A stretch of 42,105 nucleotides of DNA from the NCBI GenBank assembly GCA_015231265.1, contig JADGBX010000010.1:1-42105 (forward strand), written 5' to 3'. The notes beneath the pieces are model-generated. The model saw only the letters and a list, made by a program, of their open reading frames with translations. It had not been told where the DNA came from and ran no database searches. Positions 1-7,736 of this stretch are shown here, piece by piece. The stretch comes from Magnetococcales bacterium (GTDB taxonomy: Bacteria; Pseudomonadota; Magnetococcia; Magnetococcales; JADGBX01). Both the position numbers and the translations under genes were made by a program. Positions within the stretch are counted from its first letter, which is position 1, and every line of letters begins with the position of its first letter.

Positions 1-1
1 A

Positions 2-187
2 AACCTGCTGACCATCGCCGCTCGTAAGGGCATGAACTCCTCTCAGTTCATCCGAATGGTGATGGCGATGCCGATCTACAGCGAAATTGAAACCTACTAC
101 ACCGAACGGGGGATGGGGATAAGGGAGATCTTCGACCACGTCGGCCTTGCGCTACGAGAAAGGCGCATGTTGGGGAAAGCGGCATGA
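2..187 (+). CDS. Partial unknown protein of the integrative element (C-terminal 61 residues)
   Basis: An open frame runs in from the left edge and stops with TGA at 185-187. The last ~61 residues are charged and Met-rich (for example IRMVMAMPIY and a final LRERRMLGKAA) with no motif I recognise. The stop overlaps the start of the next gene in an ATGA arrangement, so it is probably translated together with the small zinc-ribbon gene, the excisionase and the integrase that follow. By position it belongs to the element inserted at tRNA-Ala. I assign no function. The true start lies outside the window. Confidence 0.55.
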   Translation, partial: NLLTIAARKGMNSSQFIRMVMAMPIYSEIETYYTERGMGIREIFDHVGLALRERRMLGKAA

Positions 188-453
188 CACACGATCCACA
201 AGAAGGGGTACTTCTCTGTTGCGGTTGTGGTCAACCTGTCGTCGTTCGTCGCAATAGGCGTGGTCGTCTCTATTGGCGGTGCTCTTCACCTACGATCGAT
301 AGCCCACGATGCGGGGCAAATCTCACCTTTGGAAGAGGGTATACGTCTTTCATACAGATACAGCGTGTCAGAATGATATGGCGTGACTCCTGGGGTTCCA
401 AAAGATCATCGTTGACCAGAAGGAAGCTCGGGAGAAGGGGGAACGTGACATGA
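184..453 (+). CDS. Small putative zinc-ribbon protein of the integrative element (89 aa)
   Basis: This is a short basic protein. Cysteines at residues 12, 13, 15, 33 and 43 (CCGCG, WRC and RCGA contexts) frame a beta-type segment rich in Arg, as in a single zinc ribbon. The C-terminal half is Arg/Lys/Ser-rich and has no recognisable domain. Its ATG sits in an ATGA overlap with the upstream gene, and its own TGA overlaps the next ATG in the same way. That tight packing supports it as a real gene of a mobile-element operon. A nucleic-acid-binding role is plausible from the zinc ribbon and positive charge, but this is inference; small phage and plasmid proteins of this kind are often uncharacterised. 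Confidence 0.5.
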   Translation: MTHDPQEGVLLCCGCGQPVVVRRNRRGRLYWRCSSPTIDSPRCGANLTFGRGYTSFIQIQRVRMIWRDSWGSKRSSLTRRKLGRRGNVT

Positions 454-791
454 AACGATCACTGTCACCAGATGTGGCGAATCTTGCTCTGACAGTCGAA
501 GAGGCCGCTCAAGCTTTGGGGAAACTCTCCCGCAGTACCGTTGAATCACTCATGAGGACAGAGGGACTTCCCCATGTCCGGATCGGCAAACGGGTCATTC
601 TGCCGGTGGATGGGTTGAAAGAGTGGCTTCGGAAGCGGACTTTGAACGGTGGTCGTGTTGAAGAGAAAGTGAGTCCATGCCCTATCAGCGCAAAAACAGT
701 CCGATCTGGTATGCCTCGTTCACTGACGCAACAGGCCGTCGTGTTAGACGCTCTACTGGAACCACAGACCGCAAGGAAGCCGAAGCGATAG
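450..791 (+). CDS. Excisionase-like (Xis/MerR-type HTH) DNA-binding protein
   Basis: Residues ~14-62 form a winged-helix excisionase-type domain: the 'LTVEEAAQALG' opening, a recognition-helix region with STVESLMRTEGLPHVRIG, then 'VILPVDGLKEWLRKR'. Proteins of this kind bind element ends and bias the integrase towards excision, or act as small repressors. The ATG lies in an ATGA overlap with the zinc-ribbon gene. The integrase start at 677 lies inside this gene, so the last ~38 codons are read in two frames. That C-terminal tail has no recognisable fold, and excisionases are usually ~60-80 residues, so the tail may be dispensable. Its position directly before an integrase makes the recombination-directionality role likely. 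Confidence 0.7.
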   Translation: MKRSLSPDVANLALTVEEAAQALGKLSRSTVESLMRTEGLPHVRIGKRVILPVDGLKEWLRKRTLNGGRVEEKVSPCPISAKTVRSGMPRSLTQQAVVLDALLEPQTARKPKR

Positions 792-1714
792 AGGCGAAGT
801 GGAAAGCGGATGCGTTCCGGAAACGGCATTGGAACGAGGAGCCACAACGGTCCTTTGATGAACTCCTGATTCTCTATTTTACCGAACGTGCTCCACAGTT
901 GCGCAGTGCTGATACCCTTCGTCACTATGCTAAGAAACTACGTGCTGCATTTGGCGGCAACATGTTGGAGAGCATCACTCCCGGCGCGATCCGGGCCTAC
1001 TCGGCGCAACGTCTCGACGATGGTATCAAATCCTCCACCATCAATCGGGAACTCTCTTTGCTCTCTTCGGCCATCGAGTACGCCAGAAAAGAGCATGAAT
1101 GGGATATCGCCAATCCGGTGACCGGTCGCAAGCTTCCGGAACCGGAAAGCCGTATTCGCTGGATCACCCATGCCGAAGCGTCGAAACTGGTTGCCGTCTC
1201 TCCCGCCCACTTGGCCGATTTCATCAAGCTGGCTCTGAATACCGGGTGTCGACGGAATGAACTCCTGAAAATGGAGTGGAATCGCATCGATCTTGAAGGT
1301 TCCATCATGTACCTGAATGCTGTTCACACCAAAACCGGCAAACGGCGTTCAATCCCACTTAATCCAGAAGCACGAAAAGCGGTTCTAAACCGGGCACGCT
1401 ATCGGGCGGAACAATGCCCTGATTCACCATGGCTCTTCGCTCACGATGATGGAAAACGTCTCCAGAGTGTAAAACGTTCCTTCAAGACAGCATGCAGGAA
1501 AGCGGGGATCGAGGATTTCCGAGTTCATGACCTGCGCCATACCTGCGCATCATGGTTGGTGATGGATGGGGTTCCACTCACCACCATTCGGGATCTGCTG
1601 GGGCATTCGTCGGTGCGGATGACGGAGAAGTACGCGCATCTCAACCCGGAGATGGTCCGGGATGCGGTCAACGCTCTGGCACAAATCGGTCACAGAGCGG
1701 ACACGACAAAGTGA
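677..1714 (+). CDS. Tyrosine recombinase / phage-type integrase
   Basis: This is a 345-residue site-specific recombinase. Residues 1-45 look like an arm-binding domain (WYASFTDATG, STGTTDRKEAE). Residues ~60-150 are the SAM-like core-binding domain and ~165-335 the catalytic domain. All expected active-site residues are visible: Arg192 in TGCRRNELL, Lys219 in HTKTGK, His284 and Arg287 in HDLRHT, His310 in LLGHSS and nucleophile Tyr319 in TEKYAHL. The gene reads towards the 3' end of tRNA-Ala, 50 bp away, the classic arrangement for an element that integrates into a tRNA gene. It starts inside the excisionase-like gene, which suggests coupled expression. A small inverted repeat (AATCAG / CTGATT, 1714-1731) follows the stop. 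It appears intact. Confidence 0.95.
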   Translation: MPYQRKNSPIWYASFTDATGRRVRRSTGTTDRKEAEAIEAKWKADAFRKRHWNEEPQRSFDELLILYFTERAPQLRSADTLRHYAKKLRAAFGGNMLESITPGAIRAYSAQRLDDGIKSSTINRELSLLSSAIEYARKEHEWDIANPVTGRKLPEPESRIRWITHAEASKLVAVSPAHLADFIKLALNTGCRRNELLKMEWNRIDLEGSIMYLNAVHTKTGKRRSIPLNPEARKAVLNRARYRAEQCPDSPWLFAHDDGKRLQSVKRSFKTACRKAGIEDFRVHDLRHTCASWLVMDGVPLTTIRDLLGHSSVRMTEKYAHLNPEMVRDAVNALAQIGHRADTTK

Positions 1715-1763
1715 ATCAGATGTGGCTGATTGACTATAATCGGTTGAATAGATAGGGGAAATC

Positions 1764-1839
<76 letters not shown>

Positions 1840-1860
1840 GTTATCTTTTTGGCTGCGAGA

Positions 1861-1889
1861 ATTATCCACAGTGGCGCATCAGAGCACAA
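1861..1889 (-). promoter_or_regulatory. Candidate sigma70-type promoter for tRNA-Ala
   Basis: On the minus strand TTGTGC (1889-1884) is followed after 17 nt by GATAAT (1866-1861), five of six bases of the -10 consensus. Transcription would begin near 1854, about 15 nt before the tRNA 5' end at 1839. The -35 element overlaps the uppP stop region. Confidence 0.45.
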
Positions 1890-2685
1890 GTGCAAAGATG
1901 ACGCATCCAAGAAGAATTCTATAGATGACGAACGGCGTCAATGTCCGACGCCTTAACCATCCCAACAACCAATCGATGACGAGATAGGCTGAGATACCCG
2001 AAACGGCCATTCCCAGCCCCATGGCCATCCAGGCATCAGAGGAGAGATCAGTCCCGGTCAACTCGACCAGATCGAGTCCTCCGGCAAGAATACCGATAGG
2101 CAGCGTCATCAGAAAAGAGAAACGCGCCGCTGCGTGCCGGTTGAATCCCGCAAAAAGCCCGGCCGTGATCGTAATGCCAGACCGTGAGGTGCCGGGAATC
2201 AACGCCAGTGCCTGGGCAAGACCGATGAACAGCGCATCACGCCAACGGATACCTCGCAACGGTCGCGTACGATCGCCAACACGATCAGACCACCAGAGCA
2301 GCACCCCGAAGAGAATGGAGGTGGTGGCAATGACGATGGGATCTCTGACAAGGGTCGCAATCTGCTCCTTGAACATCAAGCCGACCAAACCGACCGGAAT
2401 CGTCGCCAATGCCAATGACCAGAAGAGTCGCGCCTCCGGATCGAGAAATACGGTACGACGCTTGATACTCACCCAGCCGCTCTCCAACAGTGAAACAACA
2501 TCGGAGCGGAAATAGATGACAACGGCCAGCCAACTTCCCGTATTGGTCGCAATATCGAAGTGCAACCCCTGATCCTGCCAACCGAACAGATGTGGCGCTA
2601 AAACCAGGTGGCCCGAGGAGCTGATGGGAAGAAACTCCGTGATACCCTGGATAAGCGCAAGGATGACTGCGTGAACAAGGTCCAA
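1879..2685 (-). CDS. uppP: Undecaprenyl-diphosphatase UppP (BacA family)
   Basis: An inner-membrane enzyme that dephosphorylates undecaprenyl pyrophosphate to recycle the lipid carrier of peptidoglycan and other envelope glycans. At 268 residues it has the usual family length, with about eight hydrophobic segments. Both family signatures are present: the N-terminal E17-containing GITEFLPISSSGHL, with Ser and His26, and the PGTSRSG loop at residues 164-170, whose Arg contacts the phosphate. The best start is TTG at 2685-2683, because the N-terminus MDLVHAVILALIQGITEFLP then matches the family, and no in-frame ATG lies close upstream. It lies downstream of truA on the same strand (129 bp gap) and just upstream of tRNA-Ala. 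The gap holds a perfect TTGACA -35 hexamer but no convincing -10. Confidence 0.95.
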   Translation of the reverse strand: MDLVHAVILALIQGITEFLPISSSGHLVLAPHLFGWQDQGLHFDIATNTGSWLAVVIYFRSDVVSLLESGWVSIKRRTVFLDPEARLFWSLALATIPVGLVGLMFKEQIATLVRDPIVIATTSILFGVLLWWSDRVGDRTRPLRGIRWRDALFIGLAQALALIPGTSRSGITITAGLFAGFNRHAAARFSFLMTLPIGILAGGLDLVELTGTDLSSDAWMAMGLGMAVSGISAYLVIDWLLGWLRRRTLTPFVIYRILLGCVIFALVL

Positions 2686-2814
2686 GATCGTGTTCCAAAT
2701 GGTGTCTGGATCAGAAAGAGTGTCAACTCACGGCCCCGGCACAGGGATCTCATCCGCAAGGGGACGTTCAACGCTCCAGGAGAGGAGACTCTCTCCATTC
2801 ATAGAGAGCAGCCC

Positions 2815-3552
2815 CTAATCATAAAGCACCCGCCTGAGATAGAGACCGTGGGGTGGCGCCGTTGCCCCGGCCTGCTTCCGGTCTCGTGCATGGAGAATCC
2901 CGGAGAACCGTTCAACGGAGAGACGCCCTAACCCGACAGGAACCAACGTTCCAACGATATTCCGCACCATATGGTGCAGAAAGGCATCAGCCCCAAGAAT
3001 TATGGCAATGTCATCTCCGCTCCGACGAATCTCCGCGCGCCGAACCGTTCGCACCGGATGCTTTGCCTGACACGCTGCAGCACGAAATGAGGAGAAGTCA
3101 TGCTTACCTCGACAAAGGGAGAGTGCTGCCTGCATACGCTCTAGATCAAGGCGCCTTCGTTGATGCCAGACGCGATGGCGATCCAACGCCGGAGCATTAG
3201 GACGATCGACGATCCGATAGAGATATTCTCGATATCGAGCCGAGCGACGCGCATCAAAAGTCCGGGACACCTCGGAGACAGCATGCACGGTCACGCTCCG
3301 GGGTGTCGTCGCATTCAAGGCCCGAAGATAGACAGCTGCGTCGTGATGCGCCGAGGTATCGAAGTGTGCAACCTGCTCCAGGGCATGTACTCCTGCATCG
3401 GTGCGACCGGAACCGATAACCCGCACCGACTCTTGACATAAAGGCAGCAACGCCTCTTCAAGAACGCCCTGAACCGTCTCCTGCCTGGGCTGAATCTGCC
3501 AGCCGGAAAAACCGGCACCATCATATTCAAGAGTGAGGCGAAATCTATTCAC
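2815..3552 (-). CDS. truA: tRNA pseudouridine synthase A (TruA)
   Basis: Converts uridines 38-40 of the tRNA anticodon stem-loop to pseudouridine in the cytoplasm. At 245 residues it has the standard TruA length. The N-terminus MNRFRLTLEYDGAGFSGWQ is characteristic, and the catalytic Asp52 sits in GSGRTDAGVHA. Downstream motifs HDFSSFRA and FLHHMVRNIVG match the tRNA-binding and C-terminal core of the family. It stands between the RnfH-like gene (85 bp upstream on the same strand) and uppP, so the three may form one loose transcription unit. No irregularity is visible. Confidence 0.96.
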   Translation of the reverse strand: MNRFRLTLEYDGAGFSGWQIQPRQETVQGVLEEALLPLCQESVRVIGSGRTDAGVHALEQVAHFDTSAHHDAAVYLRALNATTPRSVTVHAVSEVSRTFDARRSARYREYLYRIVDRPNAPALDRHRVWHQRRRLDLERMQAALSLCRGKHDFSSFRAAACQAKHPVRTVRRAEIRRSGDDIAIILGADAFLHHMVRNIVGTLVPVGLGRLSVERFSGILHARDRKQAGATAPPHGLYLRRVLYD

Positions 3553-3637
3553 ACTGCACCAAGGAGCATCACATCATTCGAGAAACACCCCACCCTTTTC
3601 GGAATAAGAAGGCGCCATAAATCGAGCAAAGGCAGGA

Positions 3638-4273
3638 TCACTCCTTGGCGGCAGCCTTTTTCCTTGCTGCAATCTTGGCTTTGGCAGCGGCTGCCCGCTC
3701 TTTGGCTGCAGCGATACGAGCCGCCTTGTCATCATCTCCACCAGCTGCGGGACTCTCTGCCGCCTCGTCTTTTCCTGCGACAGCCTTCTTCTTTGCTGCA
3801 ATCTTGGCTTTGGCAGCAGCTGCCCGCTCTTTGGCTGCGGCGATACGAGCCGCCTTGTCATCATCTCCACCGGCTGCGGGGCTCTCCGCACTTCCATCTT
3901 TGGCGGCTTTTGCTTTCGCAGCCTTGGCTTTGATGGCAGCAATTCTGGCTTTGGCAGCTTTCGCCTTAGCCGCTGCGGTTCCACCAGCGCCACCTGCCTT
4001 CTTGGCAGCCGGTTTTCTGGCCGCTCTCTTCTTTTTGGGCGGCTTGCCCAATGCGGGGCGGTAGATCTCGACGCGATCCCCTTCTTCCAATATCTGATCC
4101 AGTTTGGCCAGCTTGCCGAACACTCCGATCTTGTTCTTGGTCAGATCAAGACCTTCAAACTTATCCAGAATACCGGATCGCTTGATCGCCTCTTCGGCAC
4201 TTGTCCCTTCCGGCACGTCAAACTCCAGCAACTCCTGACGCTTCGGTTCTGCATAGGTGACGGCGACTCTCAT
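3638..4273 (-). CDS. rnfH: RnfH-family ubiquitin-fold protein with long Lys/Ala-rich histone-H1-like tail
   Basis: The N-terminal ~80 residues match the RnfH/PasI ubiquitin-like family: MRVAVTYAEPKRQELLEF, PEGTSAEEAIKRSGIL, DLTKNKIGVFGK and EEGDRVEIYRPAL. Family members sit near Rnf complexes or RatA-type partners, and their biochemical role is poorly settled. The start at 4273 is chosen because AAGGAG lies 7 nt upstream and the protein then begins as RnfH proteins do; a longer reading upstream to 4459 has no family resemblance. Normal RnfH proteins are ~90-110 aa. This one continues to 211 aa with a Lys/Ala-rich, low-complexity tail containing two near-identical 43-residue repeats (AARIAAAKERAAAAKAKIAA). 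Such tails resemble bacterial histone-H1-like DNA-binding tails, so nucleic-acid association is possible but inferred. Confidence 0.85.
   Translation of the reverse strand: MRVAVTYAEPKRQELLEFDVPEGTSAEEAIKRSGILDKFEGLDLTKNKIGVFGKLAKLDQILEEGDRVEIYRPALGKPPKKKRAARKPAAKKAGGAGGTAAAKAKAAKARIAAIKAKAAKAKAAKDGSAESPAAGGDDDKAARIAAAKERAAAAKAKIAAKKKAVAGKDEAAESPAAGGDDDKAARIAAAKERAAAAKAKIAARKKAAAKE
3651..3895 (-). repeat. Tandem 129-bp repeat coding for the Lys/Ala-rich tail
   Basis: Two copies (about 3651-3766 and 3780-3895) are offset by 129 bp (43 codons). They differ at few bases over ~115 bp, mostly silent or conservative. Each encodes acidic ESPAAGGDDDKAAR followed by basic IAAAKERAAAAKAKIAA. Such repeats can expand or contract by slippage or recombination, so tail length may vary between strains. 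Confidence 0.85.
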
Positions 4274-4649
4274 TGCAACCACTCCTTCATCTGCTCCGAA
4301 ATACAGGCACCTTCCGACAAAATCCTGCACCCCATGTCTGAAAGCACCCCCCACGATCCCCCGCATCCAGCGACCGATTCCTGCGGTGACTTCGCAGCGG
4401 AAACACCGGGAAAACAGGGAGACCGGGGTGTTGTACCACATTTTCCAACCATCCGACACGCCAGCCGAAGCCCCATTATGTTCAGGTCACGACGAAGAAT
4501 AGCCGCTTTATCCATTTTCTTTCAACCTGGGATGCCGTAATTTTATGGGACTCGATGCATCCGAAAAGTACAGGGAGGGGTGTTTCGGGGGGTGTTTGGA
4601 CCCTGTAATGACTCACGATTCGCCGATTGAAGAAGAGGGCCGATCAGAC
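4274..4649. other. Intergenic region between divergent rnfH-like and ParA-like genes
   Basis: About 375 bp lie between the two divergent starts. Frames are open on both strands but show no family resemblance and no good ribosome-binding sites. I see no strong palindrome and no clear promoter. The region must hold the 5' regulatory elements of both flanking genes. Confidence 0.5.
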
Positions 4650-5417
4650 ATGAAACGGAAAATGAAAACATACGCCATCTACAACATCAAAGGCGGCGTT
4701 GGAAAAACCACCATTTCCGTCAACCTGGCGTTCCTGTCCGCCTTAGATGGGAAACGGACACTGATCTGGGATCTCGATCCCCAGGGAGGCACGAGCTACT
4801 ATTTGAATGTTCGCCCCAAGATCAAGGGCGGCGTGGACAAGTTCGTCCGCACGAAATCCGATATCGAAAACCTTCTTCGCATGACCGGTTATCCCAATCT
4901 GGACATCCTGCCGTCAGACATCTCATATCGAAGGATGGACCACCTGATCCGCAAAACTGCGGACAAAAAACCGATCCGCATGTTGGAGACGCGGGTGAAA
5001 CCGCTGCGTAAGAACTATGACCATCTGATCCTCGACTGTCCGCCGGATCTCTCCATGGTAGCGGAGAACGTCTTCCGCATGGCCGATGTGTTGGTGGTCC
5101 CTCTGATTCCGACCACGCTGTCTCTCAGAGCGTACAATCGCTTGGTCCGTTTCCTGGTCAAGAACAAGATCAATAAGAGCCTGCGCGTTCTTCCCTTCTT
5201 TAATCAGGTAAACGAGAACAAACCGATCCACCGGGTGGTGACTCGCAATGTGCGTGACAAACACCCCATCTTCCTGAACACGGCGGTTCCCGAATCCAAC
5301 GTGATCGAGGCAATGGGTGTGAAGCGGGCGCCTGTTTTCAGTTATGCCCGTGAGAGCGCGGAATCCAACACGCTCAAGGATCTCTGGCAGGAGATCAAGG
5401 AGCGTTCGAAGGATTGA
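4650..5417 (+). CDS. Orphan ParA/Soj-family P-loop ATPase
   Basis: A 255-residue deviant Walker-A ATPase. The P-loop is KGGVGKTT (residues 14-21), the signature Lys being in KGGVG. The A'/switch region is DLDPQGG, and the Walker-B-like strand is HLILDCPPDLS. ParA-family proteins dimerise with ATP, bind the nucleoid or membrane, and position DNA or protein cargo. No ParB or parS partner lies beside it, so cargo cannot be named; candidates include chemosensory clusters, storage granules or plasmid-like DNA. The start at 4650 is chosen because AGAGGG lies ~10 nt upstream and the P-loop then comes near the N-terminus; ATGs at 4608 and 4662 are alternatives. A strong terminator follows at 5450-5489, so it is probably monocistronic. 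Confidence 0.85.
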   Translation: MKRKMKTYAIYNIKGGVGKTTISVNLAFLSALDGKRTLIWDLDPQGGTSYYLNVRPKIKGGVDKFVRTKSDIENLLRMTGYPNLDILPSDISYRRMDHLIRKTADKKPIRMLETRVKPLRKNYDHLILDCPPDLSMVAENVFRMADVLVVPLIPTTLSLRAYNRLVRFLVKNKINKSLRVLPFFNQVNENKPIHRVVTRNVRDKHPIFLNTAVPESNVIEAMGVKRAPVFSYARESAESNTLKDLWQEIKERSKD

Positions 5418-5449
5418 TGCAGCGTCGTCTCACCACGCATTAATCACTG

Positions 5450-5489
5450 AAACGGGCAGGTTCCACATGTGCGAACCCTGCCCGTTTTT
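5450..5489 (+). terminator. Rho-independent terminator after the ParA-like gene
   Basis: AAACGGGCAGG-TTC (5450-5463) pairs with GAACCCTGCCCGTTT (5473-5487) with one bulged base around a 9-nt loop, and is followed by a run of T. It sits 32 bp after the stop. The A-run on the left arm could let it work in both directions. Confidence 0.85.
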
Positions 5490-5522
5490 ACGTTGTGACT
5501 GCACGAATGGACGGACTCGGCC

Positions 5523-6854
5523 ATGAATCACCCCCTTTCAGAACGCGTCATCGATTTCATCAACGCCTCCCCCACCCCCTATCATGCCGTAGACCGTATG
5601 GAGCGCTCCCTGCACAGTGAGGGTTTTTCCACCCTGCGTGAAGAGGATGCTTGGGAACTACAACCCGGTGGCCGCTACTGTGTGATTCGTGATCATGGTT
5701 CTCTGGTCGCTTTCGTTTTGCCCACCGAACGTGAGAGCGCATGGCAGGTGCGCATGGTGGGTGCGCATACCGACAGCCCCTGCCTCAAACTGAAACCTAA
5801 CCCGGTCAAACAGCTCCGTGGCACACTTGTCTACGATGTAGAGATCTACGGCGGTGCTCTGCTGATCTCCTGGTTCGATCGCGATCTCTCTCTGGCTGGT
5901 CTGGCCGGTGTCGAAGACGACCAGGGTGAGGTCCATCACCTTCTCTTCGACTTCAAAAAACCGGTCACGCTCATTCCGCATCTGGCCATTCACCTCAACC
6001 GCGAGGTGAATAAAGAGTTCAAACTCCGCAAACACGAAGATCTCTCCCCGATTGCAGACAGCAACCCCAAGGCGGACCCTGCCGCGTTCACCAAGCAGTT
6101 CGAGCGTCGTATTCTGCGCCATGCTGCCCCACAACTTTCTGCTGGTCGCAGCGCAACCCGACTGCTCGATAGCGAGACGCTTCTCTATGACACCAACCCC
6201 GTAACACGGATCGGTATAGAGGGAGAACTGATCACCGGAGCACGGCTGGATAATCTACTCAGTTGTGCTGTGGGATTGGAAGCGCTGTTGGACACCGTCC
6301 GCCTTACGGAAACGAACACCACAAGCGCCGTTCTTCCGATGCTGGCACTCTTCAACCATGAGGAGGTGGGCAGCGTCTCTACCACCGGGGCCGACGGCAA
6401 TCTGGCCGAATCGATCCTCCGGAGACTGATGCCCGATCCGGAGCAATTGGCCCGTTCCATGGCCTGTTCACGAATGCTCTCTGCGGACAATGCTCACGCC
6501 TGTCATCCCCACCATCCCGGCAAGCAGGATGAGAATCACTGCCCTCCCATCAACCAGGGACTGGTGATCAAAACCAACGCCAATCAGCGCTATGCAACTA
6601 CCGCCCGAACCACCGCCCATCTGCGCTCTTTAGCTCGGAAAGCCAAGGCCAGACTGCAATCTTTCGTCGTCCGTTCCGACATGCCCTGCGGCAGCACCAT
6701 CGGCCCCATGCTCTCGGCCCGTTTAGGCATCAGAACAGTGGATGTTGGTGTTCCTACCTGGGGCATGCACTCTATCAGGGAGACGGCGGGTGTTCAGGAT
6801 CTTACTGATCTTCATGCTCTTATCAGCGCTTTTCTCACCGACTCTTCCGTTTAA
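5523..6854 (+). CDS. apeB: M18-family aspartyl aminopeptidase (ApeB/DNPEP type)
   Basis: A 443-residue cytosolic metallo-aminopeptidase that removes N-terminal acidic or neutral residues from peptides, normally as a dodecameric tetrahedral complex with two metal ions per active site. Family signatures in order: His82 in GAHTDSPCLKLKP, the bridging Asp near residue 242 in ARLDNLLS, the Glu pair near 279-280 in NHEEVGS, Asp near 322 in SADNAHA, and the terminal metal His near 415 in WGMHSIRETAG. Length is normal for M18. It starts 34 bp after the terminator of the ParA-like gene, so it has its own promoter or depends on read-through. No clear ribosome-binding site is seen, but the N-terminus MNHPLSERVIDFINASPTPYH is typical. 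Confidence 0.95.
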   Translation: MNHPLSERVIDFINASPTPYHAVDRMERSLHSEGFSTLREEDAWELQPGGRYCVIRDHGSLVAFVLPTERESAWQVRMVGAHTDSPCLKLKPNPVKQLRGTLVYDVEIYGGALLISWFDRDLSLAGLAGVEDDQGEVHHLLFDFKKPVTLIPHLAIHLNREVNKEFKLRKHEDLSPIADSNPKADPAAFTKQFERRILRHAAPQLSAGRSATRLLDSETLLYDTNPVTRIGIEGELITGARLDNLLSCAVGLEALLDTVRLTETNTTSAVLPMLALFNHEEVGSVSTTGADGNLAESILRRLMPDPEQLARSMACSRMLSADNAHACHPHHPGKQDENHCPPINQGLVIKTNANQRYATTARTTAHLRSLARKAKARLQSFVVRSDMPCGSTIGPMLSARLGIRTVDVGVPTWGMHSIRETAGVQDLTDLHALISAFLTDSSV

Positions 6855-6870
6855 CCTGCACCGTTTTATG

Positions 6871-6894
6871 ATAATCTTGATTGATTGAGATTAT
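6871..6894. repeat. AT-rich inverted repeat after apeB
   Basis: ATAATCT (6871-6877) and AGATTAT (6888-6894) are perfect inverted copies around a 10-nt spacer. The stem is too AT-rich and lacks a T-run, so it is a weak terminator at best. It could be an operator for the gene starting at 6955. Confidence 0.35.
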
Positions 6895-6954
6895 GATCTC
6901 TTTCCCACACTGATTTTGAGTAACGGAAACACCGCCTATTCGGAGGCACCATCA

Positions 6955-7698
6955 ATGATGAAACAGACATTACGACCGATCCGGCTTCTTCTGGGTGTCG
7001 TTGCACTCTTGGTCACACCCTTTGCCGTCAACGCTGAAACCGTTGTCGTTATGGAGGCCAAGGGCGTTGCACTGACACCGGGCCAGATCCTCGACGGTGC
7101 GGAACCACTGGCTCTGCGTCCGGGACAGAGCGTCACCCTGATCACCCGAGCGGGACGCATCGTGCGCCGCACTGGTCCAACGCGCACCCCCCCTGCCCCA
7201 CATATTCGCGGGGGAGAACCGGGTCTTTCAGAAGTTCTCGGAAATCTGATGGCCGACTCGAAACGCCCCATCACCACACCCCACGGAAAGAGACGGGAGG
7301 CGGAGATCCGCTTTCTCAATGAGAGCGCTGATCTCTCACTTCCAGACCCCTGGTTGATCGACGCATCCATCGGTGGTCACCGCTGTCACCGCCGTGGAGA
7401 CCCGCTGATTTTCTGGCGCGCCGATGACTCTCAAGACCTGCCGCTGCGCGTCCATGTGGGCAACGGTCTCTGGTCCGGTTCCGTTGTCTGGAAAACCGGC
7501 AAAAGCAAACTGATGCTGCCCAGCAGCACACCCCAACTCAATGGCGTCGCCTACTATTTTCACAGTCCCGGCAGAGACACTACCGTGGTTATCCACGAGA
7601 TTCCCGACTCCGTTCAGGACGGTCCCGTTGCCGCAGCCTGGATGAAGGAGAAGGGGTGTCTGGCCCAGTTCAAAACCATGGCCCGCACACTCCGTTGA
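6955..7698 (+). CDS. Unrecognised exported protein, 247 aa
   Basis: A signal peptide is clear: basic MMKQTLRPIR, a hydrophobic stretch LLLGVVALLVTPF, and cleavage after AVNA before ETVVV. The ATG at 6955 is supported by GGAGG (6942-6946) with 8 nt spacing; an ATG at 6958 is nearly equivalent. The mature N-terminus (VVMEAKGVALTPGQILDGAEPLALRPGQ then TLITRAGRIVRRTGP) resembles the short beta-rich FecR-like strands seen in several unknown periplasmic proteins. A second, Cys-containing beta-rich domain with Trp- and Asp-rich segments follows. I do not recognise the family. It lies 38 bp before another unknown membrane protein and upstream of a CHASE-domain kinase, which hints at a periplasmic sensing accessory role (inference only). 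Confidence 0.65.
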   Translation: MMKQTLRPIRLLLGVVALLVTPFAVNAETVVVMEAKGVALTPGQILDGAEPLALRPGQSVTLITRAGRIVRRTGPTRTPPAPHIRGGEPGLSEVLGNLMADSKRPITTPHGKRREAEIRFLNESADLSLPDPWLIDASIGGHRCHRRGDPLIFWRADDSQDLPLRVHVGNGLWSGSVVWKTGKSKLMLPSSTPQLNGVAYYFHSPGRDTTVVIHEIPDSVQDGPVAAAWMKEKGCLAQFKTMARTLR

Positions 7699-7736
7699 GT
7701 ACACATCGTCGTTCCACCTGAGAGGGGAGCCATCCC

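Noticed and set aside
3645-4064. Ala-rich plus-strand open frame of 139 codons opposite the RnfH tail
   Set aside because: It is the mirror of the Lys/Ala-rich repeats on the minus strand. It has no ribosome-binding site or family resemblance, while the minus-strand frame continues a recognisable RnfH domain.
4274-4459. N-terminal extension of the RnfH-like protein to an upstream ATG
   Set aside because: The added residues have no family similarity. The ATG at 4273 has a good AAGGAG site and yields the canonical N-terminus.
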